In this document: one piece after another, positions 17,301-24,293 of the stretch
Layout: each line of letters opens with the position of its first letter
Numbering within the stretch: the first letter of the stretch is position 1
NCBI GenBank assembly: GCA_943704425.1
Contig: CALSCP010000795.1
Location: 11,851 to 36,143 of the forward strand
Origin: Ministeria vibrans ATCC 50519
Lineage: Eukaryota > Opisthokonta > Filasterea
DNA: 24,293 bases
Direction: 5' to 3'
Made by a program: the position numbers and the translations under genes
Notes under the pieces: generated by a model
What the model was told of the DNA's origin: nothing
What the model saw: only the letters and a program-made list of their open reading frames with translations
The model's database searches: none

Positions 17301-18865
17301 CGCGATTGAGTCGCGTCGAGATCCGCGGTATCCTCAAGGTGTCGATCAAAAGAGCGGCGCACCGGGAAAGCGATGGGGTTGCTTGGTGGTGCCTTCATAG
17401 CTCCATTGTTGTTCTTGCTGCGTGTCGTGACAGTAGGCACGTCGGGGTCGCGGTCTTCGTCATCTGAGGGCGGATACATCGAGACGCTATCGCCTAAGTC
17501 GTCGTCGTCATCGACGAGCGCGGGACTAATCAAGTCCATGACACGCGCCTCGTCGTTGTAGGTAGTCGCAACAGCAGCAGCAACAACGACAGTCGTTGTG
17601 GTGGTAGTGGTGGCCTCGGAGGGAGTGGCAGTGGCGACAGACGAGGAGGAGAGAGGCACCGATGCGGCTGAGAGCGCATGCGGCGCCCTGCCATTCTGGT
17701 TGACGCGTGTGCCGCTTGACTTGCTCCCAACGAGTGTATCAGGGCCCTCGCTGGGCGTCTTCTCGACAAGGCTTGAGCGACTGCCACGCAAGAGGGAGGA
17801 GAAGAAACTTGGACGAGCGTCGGACGGGGACGACGGGCCGGGCGAGGCGACATCGTCACGCTCACCCGAGCGCATGCGACGCAGCGAGCGAAAGCGGCGA
17901 TTACGCGTAGACGAGGAGGAGCTTGAGGCGAGCGTTTCGTCGTCCGAGTCGGCGCCACTGTCAACAGCCGCTGTGAGTGTTGGGCTGGCGTTGGTCGAGG
18001 ACCGGTCGGCGCCTGACGAGTGCTTGCGTCGAAGGGAGCGACGTAACAGACTGCGCATACCTGTGCCAAGTCTGGCCGGCGACGAGGGCGACACGCACAC
18101 GGGCACGTCAGCGTCCGAATCGGCGCTGTCACCAGCATGGGCCGAGCCACGCCGGGACGTCAAGTAGCTTGCAGGAGGAAGTGCGCCGGGAGAGCCTGCC
18201 ACGGGCGAGGCGGAGGGAGACGCTCCGGGTGATAGTTTTGAGGTGGCGGGGGGTCGTCGGAAGGAGAGGCGAAAAAGATTGTCGGAAGAAAGAGCCCCCT
18301 TGCGCAATGCGCTTGCGTTGTTCTCGTCCGCTGAGACACCTGGCGGGCTGGCCGTGGGCGACGAGGGTGGGGATGCCGTTGACAATACACCCGGGTGAGG
18401 GAGGTTCTTGCGAAACTGTTGCAGACGCTGCTTGAATGATTTCGAGCGATGCATCCGGTCCGAGGTGATTTTGGAAGACGATACAGCGGGAAGTTCGAGA
18501 TGCGAGACCGACTTGAGGTCGCTTCGTCTTCTTCGGCTGCGCAACGAGCTCGTCACCACCGGCTGTACATTGGCCGTGACAACTTCGATAGACGCAGCAG
18601 GTGCTACGCTGTCGGCGGAGCGTGAATTGTCGTCTTGTCGTTGTTGGAGTGTTGGAGAGGAAGTCAAAGAATATTTTGGTGAGGTGTGAGGGGTCGATGC
18701 GGACTGATCCGACGGAAGTTGCGGTACGAGAGCCACCACTGCGTCAGACCACATCGGCGTGGGTACGTCTACTCGCAAAGGTGCCTCCAGGGTACTCCCC
18801 AGAGCATTCGAAGGCGATCTCGGCGAGACGGGCGCAGAACGCGAAGGACGACGTGCCAATTTCAT
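14330..18865 (-). CDS. Large Ser-rich protein with one PH domain
   Basis: A single uninterrupted frame gives 1,511 aa from the ATG at 18865. Most of it is disordered and rich in Ser, Pro, Arg, Asp and Thr, with many SPxSP and RRxS strings that look like kinase sites. The only clear domain is a pleckstrin-homology domain at about residues 838-945 (near 16350-16030): GVLEREEGGPCGSWKSRMW, SLEVYKRTS, LVGQYAFEIDLPG, and the closing helix ALDRDQWIQAIVEQ with the invariant Trp. PH domains bind phosphoinositides or proteins, so membrane-linked signalling or cytoskeletal scaffolding is likely. The C-terminus has a basic helical stretch (VVHRRIANRRVLNLRRSVKA). The ATG abuts a good acceptor (ttcttcaccag), so the gene either starts here after a 5'-UTR intron or has an upstream coding exon. 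A strong donor candidate CCCG|gtgagt lies at 19428. No family name is assigned. Confidence 0.78.
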   Translation of the reverse strand: MKLARRPSRSAPVSPRSPSNALGSTLEAPLRVDVPTPMWSDAVVALVPQLPSDQSASTPHTSPKYSLTSSPTLQQRQDDNSRSADSVAPAASIEVVTANVQPVVTSSLRSRRRRSDLKSVSHLELPAVSSSKITSDRMHRSKSFKQRLQQFRKNLPHPGVLSTASPPSSPTASPPGVSADENNASALRKGALSSDNLFRLSFRRPPATSKLSPGASPSASPVAGSPGALPPASYLTSRRGSAHAGDSADSDADVPVCVSPSSPARLGTGMRSLLRRSLRRKHSSGADRSSTNASPTLTAAVDSGADSDDETLASSSSSSTRNRRFRSLRRMRSGERDDVASPGPSSPSDARPSFFSSLLRGSRSSLVEKTPSEGPDTLVGSKSSGTRVNQNGRAPHALSAASVPLSSSSVATATPSEATTTTTTTVVVAAAVATTYNDEARVMDLISPALVDDDDDLGDSVSMYPPSDDEDRDPDVPTVTTRSKNNNGAMKAPPSNPIAFPVRRSFDRHLEDTADLDATQSRGRSNSSPDRPMMSLLARSPPPATNSSADSFTNVPSDTLTAQVRARTAACSRLTSASSHSDVVSPLPPMRTPPSTTRNPLNRIRDRLFFRGHRRNNSSSKSSNVVSSGGGNGSPVGLPDSSYASAISSPSRRRRRASNESTSSNQDSSHVDDSAHSQHANSSSCNSEPRSPIFGRIHRIFHRNTSLDNVARPSASSGDDSSGVSAFTTATSGVHPSLSPPCQRHSIRANTRPSSTSKLANVVVRPSKPIARVVSSSNASQLPSGSGLGKTNGVPTASITAAPVPSMGTVSSPVLVGDGCLSDVSNSSVAAPFEADTVRLGVLEREEGGPCGSWKSRMWRLTPTSLEVYKRTSVPSRRDRPLVEVRLYDVLRCGETSESFLVGQYAFEIDLPGTRVFVRAKSALDRDQWIQAIVEQVSLQVVIGAVAGGGAGHDQDVRDIIRQMTQFEFDYPESVASSSMLSLAVDSSAIGDSHLSLVTPSPSSPAALRVNMSVPSLATSCTLLPPSSPRASLASSTTGPTAALSCSPTRAVRSVSSPRGQMPQRSYTSFEAIVSPREEYYDELPVPPGSPPIVRSTSATYSSGGTLVGTPSSSTAGGSTTAQSPSSMRRSFSSMITRQSPSPVGMRRSYSGQARAGVPPSGVLRQGFTLTQVFEDEYAAHKAATTSAQQQIQQHRLDQPRQPRLFGSAPDPVAVAAAAASISERMRNARASAPSTRPILDRMTVRGVSGSSGAVGDDNIAELADSFDMTPIHHRDDDTATPVLDAVARATRVVSDLDANPAMSPRARRRFAAGALSRESTFNADEEPAMVHGERVNRDNLRAASQVSRLIDSLALEVRTVVHRRIANRRVLNLRRSVKARIAATAKADTVNDSAAAAAVAATVLANTTKMLAVASNVTSPLSPALIAAASSVSQSLPSSPRRPAGDSTPETLLDLLHPSPARRSVDSSVSGGTSFSLPSPSSTSTVSDAPTTLALDRPPILSEIILESSV

Positions 18866-19354
18866 CTGGTGAAGAACAAAAAGAGACGAGATGAGTCTAG
18901 GGAGGAGGTTTCTCGCTCGCATATGGCAAGTGCCAATCGCAGGTGTAATGCACGGGGCAACAGCCCGCCGTGAAACGAGGACGCAACGTTCCGTCCAGTT
19001 GTGTATGTGAAAAAGGATCCAAAACGGGACAAGCACGACACCTCCCGTAGACGCCCATGCGCAGCGCCACGTTTGGTGTCAGCATGCAGTGCAGTCCGAC
19101 AGACATACTGGGCATGAACGCGAATGTGAACGGATGCGTGTGGGAGCGGTGTATGTTGGAAAGGGTTTCAGACGTCACAACTTCACACTACATTTTGCGG
19201 GAAAGGGAAATGATTGAGTGGAGACGTCTCTGCTTGACGTTTGCAGACGACGGGGCGGCATCGCATGCCATCCGTGTGGTCCATGCGCCGTGCAAGGCGT
19301 GGTTCGGGCAGGCGAGCAGGCAGAGCGACGTACAGCGCGTTGGCGTGATCTCTT

Positions 19355-19359
<5 letters not shown>

Positions 19360-19386
<27 letters not shown>
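19360..19386 (+). repeat. (CT)n microsatellite in PH gene 5' region
   Basis: About 27 nt of CT dinucleotides follow a T-run. If the PH gene has the 5'-UTR intron proposed here, the repeat is inside it but purine-rich (GA) in the transcript sense. Confidence 0.85.
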
Positions 19387-19389
<3 letters not shown>

Positions 19390-19905
19390 CGTTTGAGATG
19401 CAACATTCCGGAAGCTCACACCACTCACCGGGACACGCGCGTCTTTCGCCCGAGTGCGCGCTGATCTACACTCGGTGGTGACTGTGCGCAGGCGCTGGGT
19501 GTGCGATACTCACTGCTTCGCCGCGTAACCAGAGGAATGAAAGGAGAAGAAGAAAAAAAAAAGAGTCCGCCTCCGCTGCGCTCACGCTGCAGTGCTCACG
19601 AAAACCAGTCGTAGAGAAGCAAGCAGAGACGAAGGAGAGTCGAATCGACGCGCGAACGCGAAGGAAGAAAGAGAAGCTTTGATGGGGTAATAAAAGTAGT
19701 GTTTAATCAAGATAGGCCGGCGACATTCGTTCGGCCTTGGTTCGGCCTTTGGGAGGAACTCGCACGATCTAGCCACTCTCGCTGCATCTATGACCCTGCG
19801 TTGACTTCTATGCGTTCTTCTAGTGCACCTAAAGACTTGGCTCGACTCCTGCTTGGACGACTCGAGGGAGAGCGGATGGGCGCTCGTTCATGGCGTGTGC
19901 GTGCC

Positions 19906-19913
19906 TGACGTCA
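19906..19913. promoter_or_regulatory. Perfect CRE/ATF palindrome TGACGTCA
   Basis: This is an exact 8-bp consensus for bZIP CREB/ATF factors, 483 bp before the NOL11 start and 1,041 bp before the PH-gene ATG. The partial gacgtc strings at 19170 and 19223 are in the same interval. An 8-mer can occur by chance. Confidence 0.3.
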
Positions 19914-20395
19914 CCCAACCCCATTGCGAAAACATAAACGACTGAGTTCTATTTCTTCGCCTTGCCCGCATACCCTCCACCAACGCCCACCACGCATCAC
20001 AATTGGCTCTTTGGCGCAAAGGAAGAGGCGCGGAAGAGCCGGAAGTTAGGCAATAATTTCCATTGACTGCTTTGGGCTCTGGGCGACTCTGACCCGGTGT
20101 TGTACCAACCGCAGTGCTCTCGCTGCGTCGTGGGTGCCGACCGAGAGTCATCGAAGACGCAGATGACTGGGTGGAGCCAAAGCCCGTTATTCAACTCAGA
20201 TTATCGATTATTTTTTGTTCGTCTCAATCAACTTGTTTCCGCTTTTTTTTTATTGAGTCTTGTGCCTTGGCACTCCTGCTGATGGCCTGATGTTTTGAAT
20301 CCAATCGAAGGTGGCTCTCACTCAGGCTCTGACCTGTTTGAAGTACGAAATACTTTTGACTTTTGACTTTCTTTAATTCACTTTTATTCATCGAA

Positions 20396-23300
20396 ATGGC
20401 AACTATAGATGAACCGCAGACACTCGTTAGTTGTGCGCACCCTGCGCACGTTGTTGGGGCGACGGCGTACGAGCGTGGGGCGTCTCTCGTGACGATTCAG
20501 GTATCCCGTTTTTGCCTTTGCCGAAACTTTCCTCGTGTCCTCACTCGCCCTCTCGCCACTGCGGTCCTCCTGGACTCCTAGGGCCAGGGCGTCCAAATCC
20601 ACAACGTCCTCGACCGCAAGATCACCAAGGCATGGGCGACGCCCGCGACGAGCGTGTGGAGCAGCGCCGCCGTCCACGCCAACGGATTCTTCTTTGCCGT
20701 GCGCGCCAACAACGTTGTCCACAGGTGGTCCGAGTCGTCGGAGCGTATTGATCGAGGCTCGTGCATCCGCCACACCTTCAACGGCGCCCACATCGCCCCG
20801 ACGCTGGTGCCCTTGCATGGATCCTATGCCGGCATTCTGATCGCCTTTGAAAACGCCTCGGTCGCCGTCTTTGCCGACGACGCGCCGGACAAGCCTCTGA
20901 AACAGTACGCCACTCCCTTGTGGCACGCACCCTGCCCAGCAGCTACTCCCGCAGCGGCCGCCTCAAAGAGTAAATCGACGCCGAAAAAACAGCGTGCGGC
21001 CGCCGCTGCCGCCGCAACCGCAGCCTCCACGCTTGTTGCCTTTACACCCGCGTCCGCCGACGTGCTCACTCACCTTGGTACGAGTGCGACAGCTGGCGCT
21101 GCCTTCGTCGTCGCCACCGACGGCTCAGGTGGGCACACCGTTTCGGTGGTGGTCGCGCACGAAACGGATCGCACGTCCGCACCCACCACAGCGCACACGT
21201 GGACCCTCGCGCCGCCCACCCCCTCTAACACCCCGTCGACCAGCGTGCTCACCATCACATCCTGCTCCATCGGCATGGTTTCCCTTCCCTCTCAGTCTTC
21301 ATCCTCTTCCCTTCTCATTGTCACCCTCTGGTCCGATGCTCATCTCCGCACGCACACCCTCGGCCGTTCCTCCCTCGCCCCCATTTCCATCGACAGGTAT
21401 CAGAAGAAAAAAAAAAAGTATTAGAGAAGGACGCAAAGAGAGGCAGAGAGACAGAGAGAAACAAATTGATAGAGAGGAGAAAGATCAAAGTGACAGTGAG
21501 ACAGAGAACCAATGTGATGATAAAGAGAGAAGAAAGATCAAAGTGATAGAGAGAGGAGAAAGAAACAAATTGATAGAGAGGAGAAAGATCAAAGTGACAG
21601 TGAGACAGAGAAACAATGTGATGATAAAGAGAGGAGAAAGATCAAAGTGATAGAGAGAGGAGAAAGAAACAAATTGATAGAGAGGAGAAAGATCAAAGTG
21701 ACAGTGAGACAGAGAAACAATGTGATGATAAAGAGAGAAGAAAGATCAAAGTGATAGAGAGAGAGGAGAAAGAAACAAAGTGACAGAGACAGAGAGAAGG
21801 GGGAGGCAGAAAGGTTGCTGATTCAGAGTTGATACATCACAGGCACCTAAGCAACACAGTGCTGGCGCACACGAGTCGCGTCTCCCTCGTCGCCAACAGC
21901 CCATGTGCGCTTGTCGCCCACTCTGCGTCTCAGCACACCTCCCACATGGTCCTCTGGGACATCCGCTATGGTGTCGTTCTCGCCTCTTCCTCGCCCCCCT
22001 CCTCCTCGTCGTCTTCCTCGTCGACTGCCTCCCATCTTGTCTCCCTCAGCCCCTGCAATGCTCTCGCACAGTCTTTTCTGCTCTCGGCGCGCGACTCGGT
22101 CACTGTTTGGACCCTCCGTCTTCCGTCCACCCAGTCGGGCTCCCTACTCAGTGTGCTGGGTCGCATGGAAGTAAGTCATGCGCACTATAGATACTCTTCT
22201 TTTATTTTGACACGCCTCTGCCCTTTTTTCAACGCAGGACACACGCGAGGAACTTGCAGCGACTTCGCGCAACACAGTCGTGCAACCGCCGGTCGTCGCG
22301 ACGGTCACAGCGCCGACAGATCTGGTGGAGCAGGCAGCATGGCAGACGGCCGTCGCTGAGGCCGTTGCACTTGAACAGTCCCTCTCGTCGTCTCTCAACG
22401 AGTCCCGCTCGCCTGCTGCCTTCCAGGCCGCCTTTGAGCGTCTCTGGAACGCCTCCGCACCCGTTGCCCACCGCGCCGCTCTCGCGTCTCCCGCCTTTGT
22501 TGCCCGTGTGCTCGACCGTTGTCTCAGCGATGCCGCCTTCCGCCCGTCTGGCGTACTCGTCGCTGTCGTCGAGGCCGGCCGTGTTCCTGCCCGCGCCATC
22601 CCGGCCCTTGTCGACGTGTGTATTGACGACGCCAATCTGCGTCTCCTTGAAGCCCTCCTGGTCCACGCACACGCCATGCCTGAAGAGCAGCTTGTCCGCT
22701 GTCTTCGCTTCGTGTTGGCCGGTGCCGGCGGTAGTGCCCGTGCCTACGTGGGTGAACGCACAGCCGTTGCGCGCAAAGGCGTTCCCGCCGTTCATGCTCT
22801 CGATGACCGCGACTCCCCTCGCGATGCTCTCCTGCACCTGTGCGTCTCGGCTCCTCGCAACGACGCCTTTCTCGTCGACCAGCTCCGCCTCTTAGACGTC
22901 GCGGAGACCACCGACCTACTTGCGTACCTTCTTCGTTGGCTCGACCGCTACGAGAACATCTCAGCAGAGCAGCTGCGAAACTCATGTAATTCGCGTATTC
23001 CGTCTCAGACCCAAGTAAAAAAAAAAAGACACAGTACAATTACTGTAGCGTTGTATTCACGTTTCTTCTTCTATTGAACAGGTGTTGGACTGGATTGGGC
23101 TTGTGTTGGATGCAAGCCTCACTCGACTGCTTCTGCTTCCCTCGTGTCACGAACAGGTATTCACAGCCACCCACTTTCTAATGCGCATCCCTCTCTCTCT
23201 TTTTACTTTTTTATTCAATATGTTGCTTTCCCAGTCTCTTTGTTCCTTTCTCTATCACTTTGTTGCTGTTTCTTTCCTCCTTCTCCTTTCTATCTGATTT

Positions 23301-23492
23301 TTTTTCATTTCTAATTATCGTGTATGTTTGCCGCAGCTGGCGCAACTCGCCGGGTCACTGTCACTGGCGACGGACGCCTGCTCTAGCATGAGTGTGTTGC
23401 GTGGCCACTTGGAGCAACTGCTCGAGCGCAAGACGATGCCCACCGCAACCGATGCGGCTGCTCTTTACACCATTGAAGTGTTGCGCCTTTGA
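20396..23492 (+). CDS. NOL11: Nucleolar protein 11 (SSU processome / pre-rRNA transcription)
   Basis: Six exons, 20396..20500, 20582..21396, 21843..22170, 22238..23014, 23082..23156 and 23337..23492, join in frame to 751 aa (human NOL11 is about 720). The N-terminal half is a beta-propeller-like region: ASLVTIQ|GQGVQIHNVLD, NGFFFAVRANNVVHRW and LIAFENASVAVFADD, then HMVLWDIRYGVVLAS. The C-terminal half is helical and ends VLDWIGLVLDASLTRLLLLP ... LYTIEVLRL, which matches the NOL11 C-terminal domain (VLDAHF, YSIEVLEL in the human protein). NOL11 belongs to the t-UTP part of the small-subunit processome and supports rDNA transcription and 18S maturation in the nucleolus. An Ala/Lys-rich insert (KSKSTPKKQRAAAAAAA) lies in exon 2. 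Intron 2 (446 nt) is a GA-rich minisatellite. Intron 5 (180 nt) has the cactttgtt motif shared with ALDH introns. Exon 5 is only 75 nt. Confidence 0.87.
21459..21772 (+). repeat. 104-bp tandem minisatellite in NOL11 intron 2
   Basis: Three full units begin with aaacaaattgatagagagg at 21459, 21563 and 21667 (period 104; the third is 106 by an extra GA pair), and a fourth partial unit starts at 21773. Units differ by only a few bases. They are almost wholly purine on the sense strand and contain internal sub-repeats of aaagatcaaagtga. Confidence 0.88.
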
Positions 23493-23778
23493 TTGTACAT
23501 CCTTTTTCTCGCCAATCTTATGAAATATGACATGACATGAAATTTGACAATTGAGGAATACTCGTATCAGCAGTAGAAATGAGAAAATCTAATGCCTTGA
23601 AGCAATGTAATAATCATCAGTATAGCAAGAAAATTCTTTTATTCTTATAATAATTATTGTGATCATACTTATAATAATTATAATAATAATATAATTATAA
23701 TAATATTTTTAATAATTATTTTTGTTTTTCTTCTCTTAGTCTCTCTATAAGCCTCTCTCCTCTCCCATGATTTTGTGT
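23493..23778. other. Convergent intergenic spacer, AT-rich
   Basis: This 286-bp spacer lies between the stop codons of NOL11 and the membrane-protein gene. 23640-23725 is nearly pure A/T with repeated ataataatta strings. It presumably carries both 3' UTRs and poly(A) signals. No coding signal was seen. Confidence 0.6.
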
Positions 23779-24293
23779 CTATGTCTCAGTCTCCCACACC
23801 ATAAAGTCGTCGCCGTCGGCCGAGTCGTCACCAAAGCCATTGTCGCGCTCCGGAAGGTTGTCGTAGAGATTGTCGTCTTCGTCCGCGTCGAAGGTAGTGG
23901 TCGCGCCTTCAACCTGGAACGTGGTGTTCTGCTTCACGTAGGCCTGGTACTCGTTGTCATTCATGGCTGTCTGCTTGCTGAGGAACGCGCTGTAGTCGAT
24001 GGCATCGTCGTCATCGTCGCCATACAGATTGTCTTCGCCCTCCGTGTCAAAGTAGTTGCTGCTCGGTCGCGACGCAAGACCCGCCTGACTGATACCCGTC
24101 GTCATTTCCATGTCACCCGGTTGGCGACGAGACGAAGCCGCACGCATCTTCTCAAAGGCGCGTCTTCGACGGTACAACAGACAGCACCAGATGAGCAGAG
24201 CAAGGAAAATAAGTCCGGCAGCGGCAGCGCCCGCATATATGAGCAAGTTGGCTGTGGACCCACTCGAAGACGATCCCGTGATGATTGTCGGTC
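23779..24293 (-). CDS. Single-pass membrane protein with Tyr-rich cytoplasmic tail (5' end outside window)
   Basis: The frame is open from the window edge (first full codon at 24291) to TAG at 23779-23781, giving about 170 residues of C-terminus. A Ser/Gly stalk (TGSSSSGSTAN) leads into a hydrophobic segment of about 22 residues (LIYAGAAAAGLIFLALLIWC), then the basic stop-transfer patch YRRRRAFEK, which predicts a type I single-pass protein with its tail inside the cell. The acidic tail carries five tyrosine sites: SNYFD, DNLYGDD, DYSAF, EYQAYVKQ and DNLYDNL. DNLYDNL is a YxxL motif and the block EGEDNLYGD is echoed by DEDDNLYDN. Such sites could be phosphorylated and bind SH2 domains, or act as YxxΦ sorting signals. 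The ectodomain lies outside the window, so receptor, adhesion or sorting roles cannot be told apart. Confidence 0.72.
   Translation of the reverse strand, partial: PTIITGSSSSGSTANLLIYAGAAAAGLIFLALLIWCCLLYRRRRAFEKMRAASSRRQPGDMEMTTGISQAGLASRPSSNYFDTEGEDNLYGDDDDDAIDYSAFLSKQTAMNDNEYQAYVKQNTTFQVEGATTTFDADEDDNLYDNLPERDNGFGDDSADGDDFMVWETET

Larger units (their letters stand above)
18866..20395. promoter_or_regulatory. 1.5-kb divergent interval, PH-domain gene / NOL11
   Basis: This is by far the largest gene-free stretch. On the minus side it may hold a 5'-UTR intron of the PH gene (acceptor at 18866-18868, donor candidate at 19428). A (TC)n run lies at 19360-19386. A perfect CRE palindrome tgacgtca is at 19906-19913. 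The 19700-20180 section is moderately GC-rich with no sustained, family-like ORF. From 20190 it turns AT-rich towards the NOL11 start. ORFs of 60-135 codons occur on both strands but none is convincing. No tRNA or snRNA was recognised. Confidence 0.5.

Noticed and set aside
18866-19036. In-frame extension upstream of the PH-domain protein ATG
   Set aside because: It begins without ATG and contains a strong 3' splice site exactly at the ATG, so it is more likely intron or 5' UTR.
19057-19464. 135-codon plus-strand ORF before NOL11
   Set aside because: It runs through a CT microsatellite, shows no domain, and overlaps the probable 5' intron of the PH gene.
21459-21772. CRISPR-like array
   Set aside because: The units are contiguous with no unique spacers, lie within a eukaryotic intron, and are low-complexity purine sequence.

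Overview
The window is a gene-dense piece of a nuclear genome from a eukaryote, most likely a unicellular or simple one. The evidence is short GT-AG introns (59 to 446 nt), spliceosomal, TFIID, nucleolar and mitochondrial-import genes, intergenic gaps of 33 to 310 bp, GC-rich exons against AT-rich spacers, and no operon or rRNA/tRNA signal. I cannot fix the lineage. A tyrosine-rich receptor-like tail, a WW+PIN SWT1 and a LACTBL1-like protein would fit an opisthokont or amoebozoan protist, but that is inference.

Layout, left to right: SNRNP27 C-terminal part (+, 104-502); SWT1 RNA endonuclease with WW and PIN domains (-, 536-2221); ALDH1/2-family aldehyde dehydrogenase with three exons (+, 2499-4498); an unrecognised ~702-aa helical, HEAT-like protein (-, 4806-6914); a secreted serine beta-lactamase-like protein (+, 7045-8598); PAM16/TIM16 (-, exons at 8704-9072 and 11859-12220); a PAS-domain protein lying inside the PAM16 span (-, 9822-10507); TAF7 (+, 12327-14181); a ~1511-aa Ser-rich PH-domain protein (-, 14330-18865); NOL11 with six exons (+, 20396-23492); and the C-terminal part of a single-pass membrane protein with a tyrosine/acidic cytoplasmic tail (-, 23779-24293, open at the edge).

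Leaving out the PAS gene, the ten genes alternate strands perfectly (+-+-+-+-+-), giving four divergent shared-promoter intervals and five convergent ends. The PAS gene alone breaks this order. It sits in a ~2.6-kb block bounded by two nearly equal poly(A) runs (9198-9224 and 11794-11819), one of them touching a 10-N gap, and the block lies inside one PAM16 intron. The simplest reading is that a foreign contig was scaffolded into a poly(T)-bearing PAM16 intron. A genuine nested gene is the alternative.

Many introns carry long simple repeats: CT, CTT, poly(T), and a 104-bp purine-rich minisatellite. A short motif related to ATCACTTTGTTTCTCT recurs in introns of ALDH and NOL11 in both orientations. 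The genes are mostly housekeeping (splicing, RNA surveillance, transcription, ribosome biogenesis, mitochondrial import) with no common pathway. The accessory-looking ones are the LACTBL1-like protein, the PAS protein, the PH protein and the receptor-like protein.
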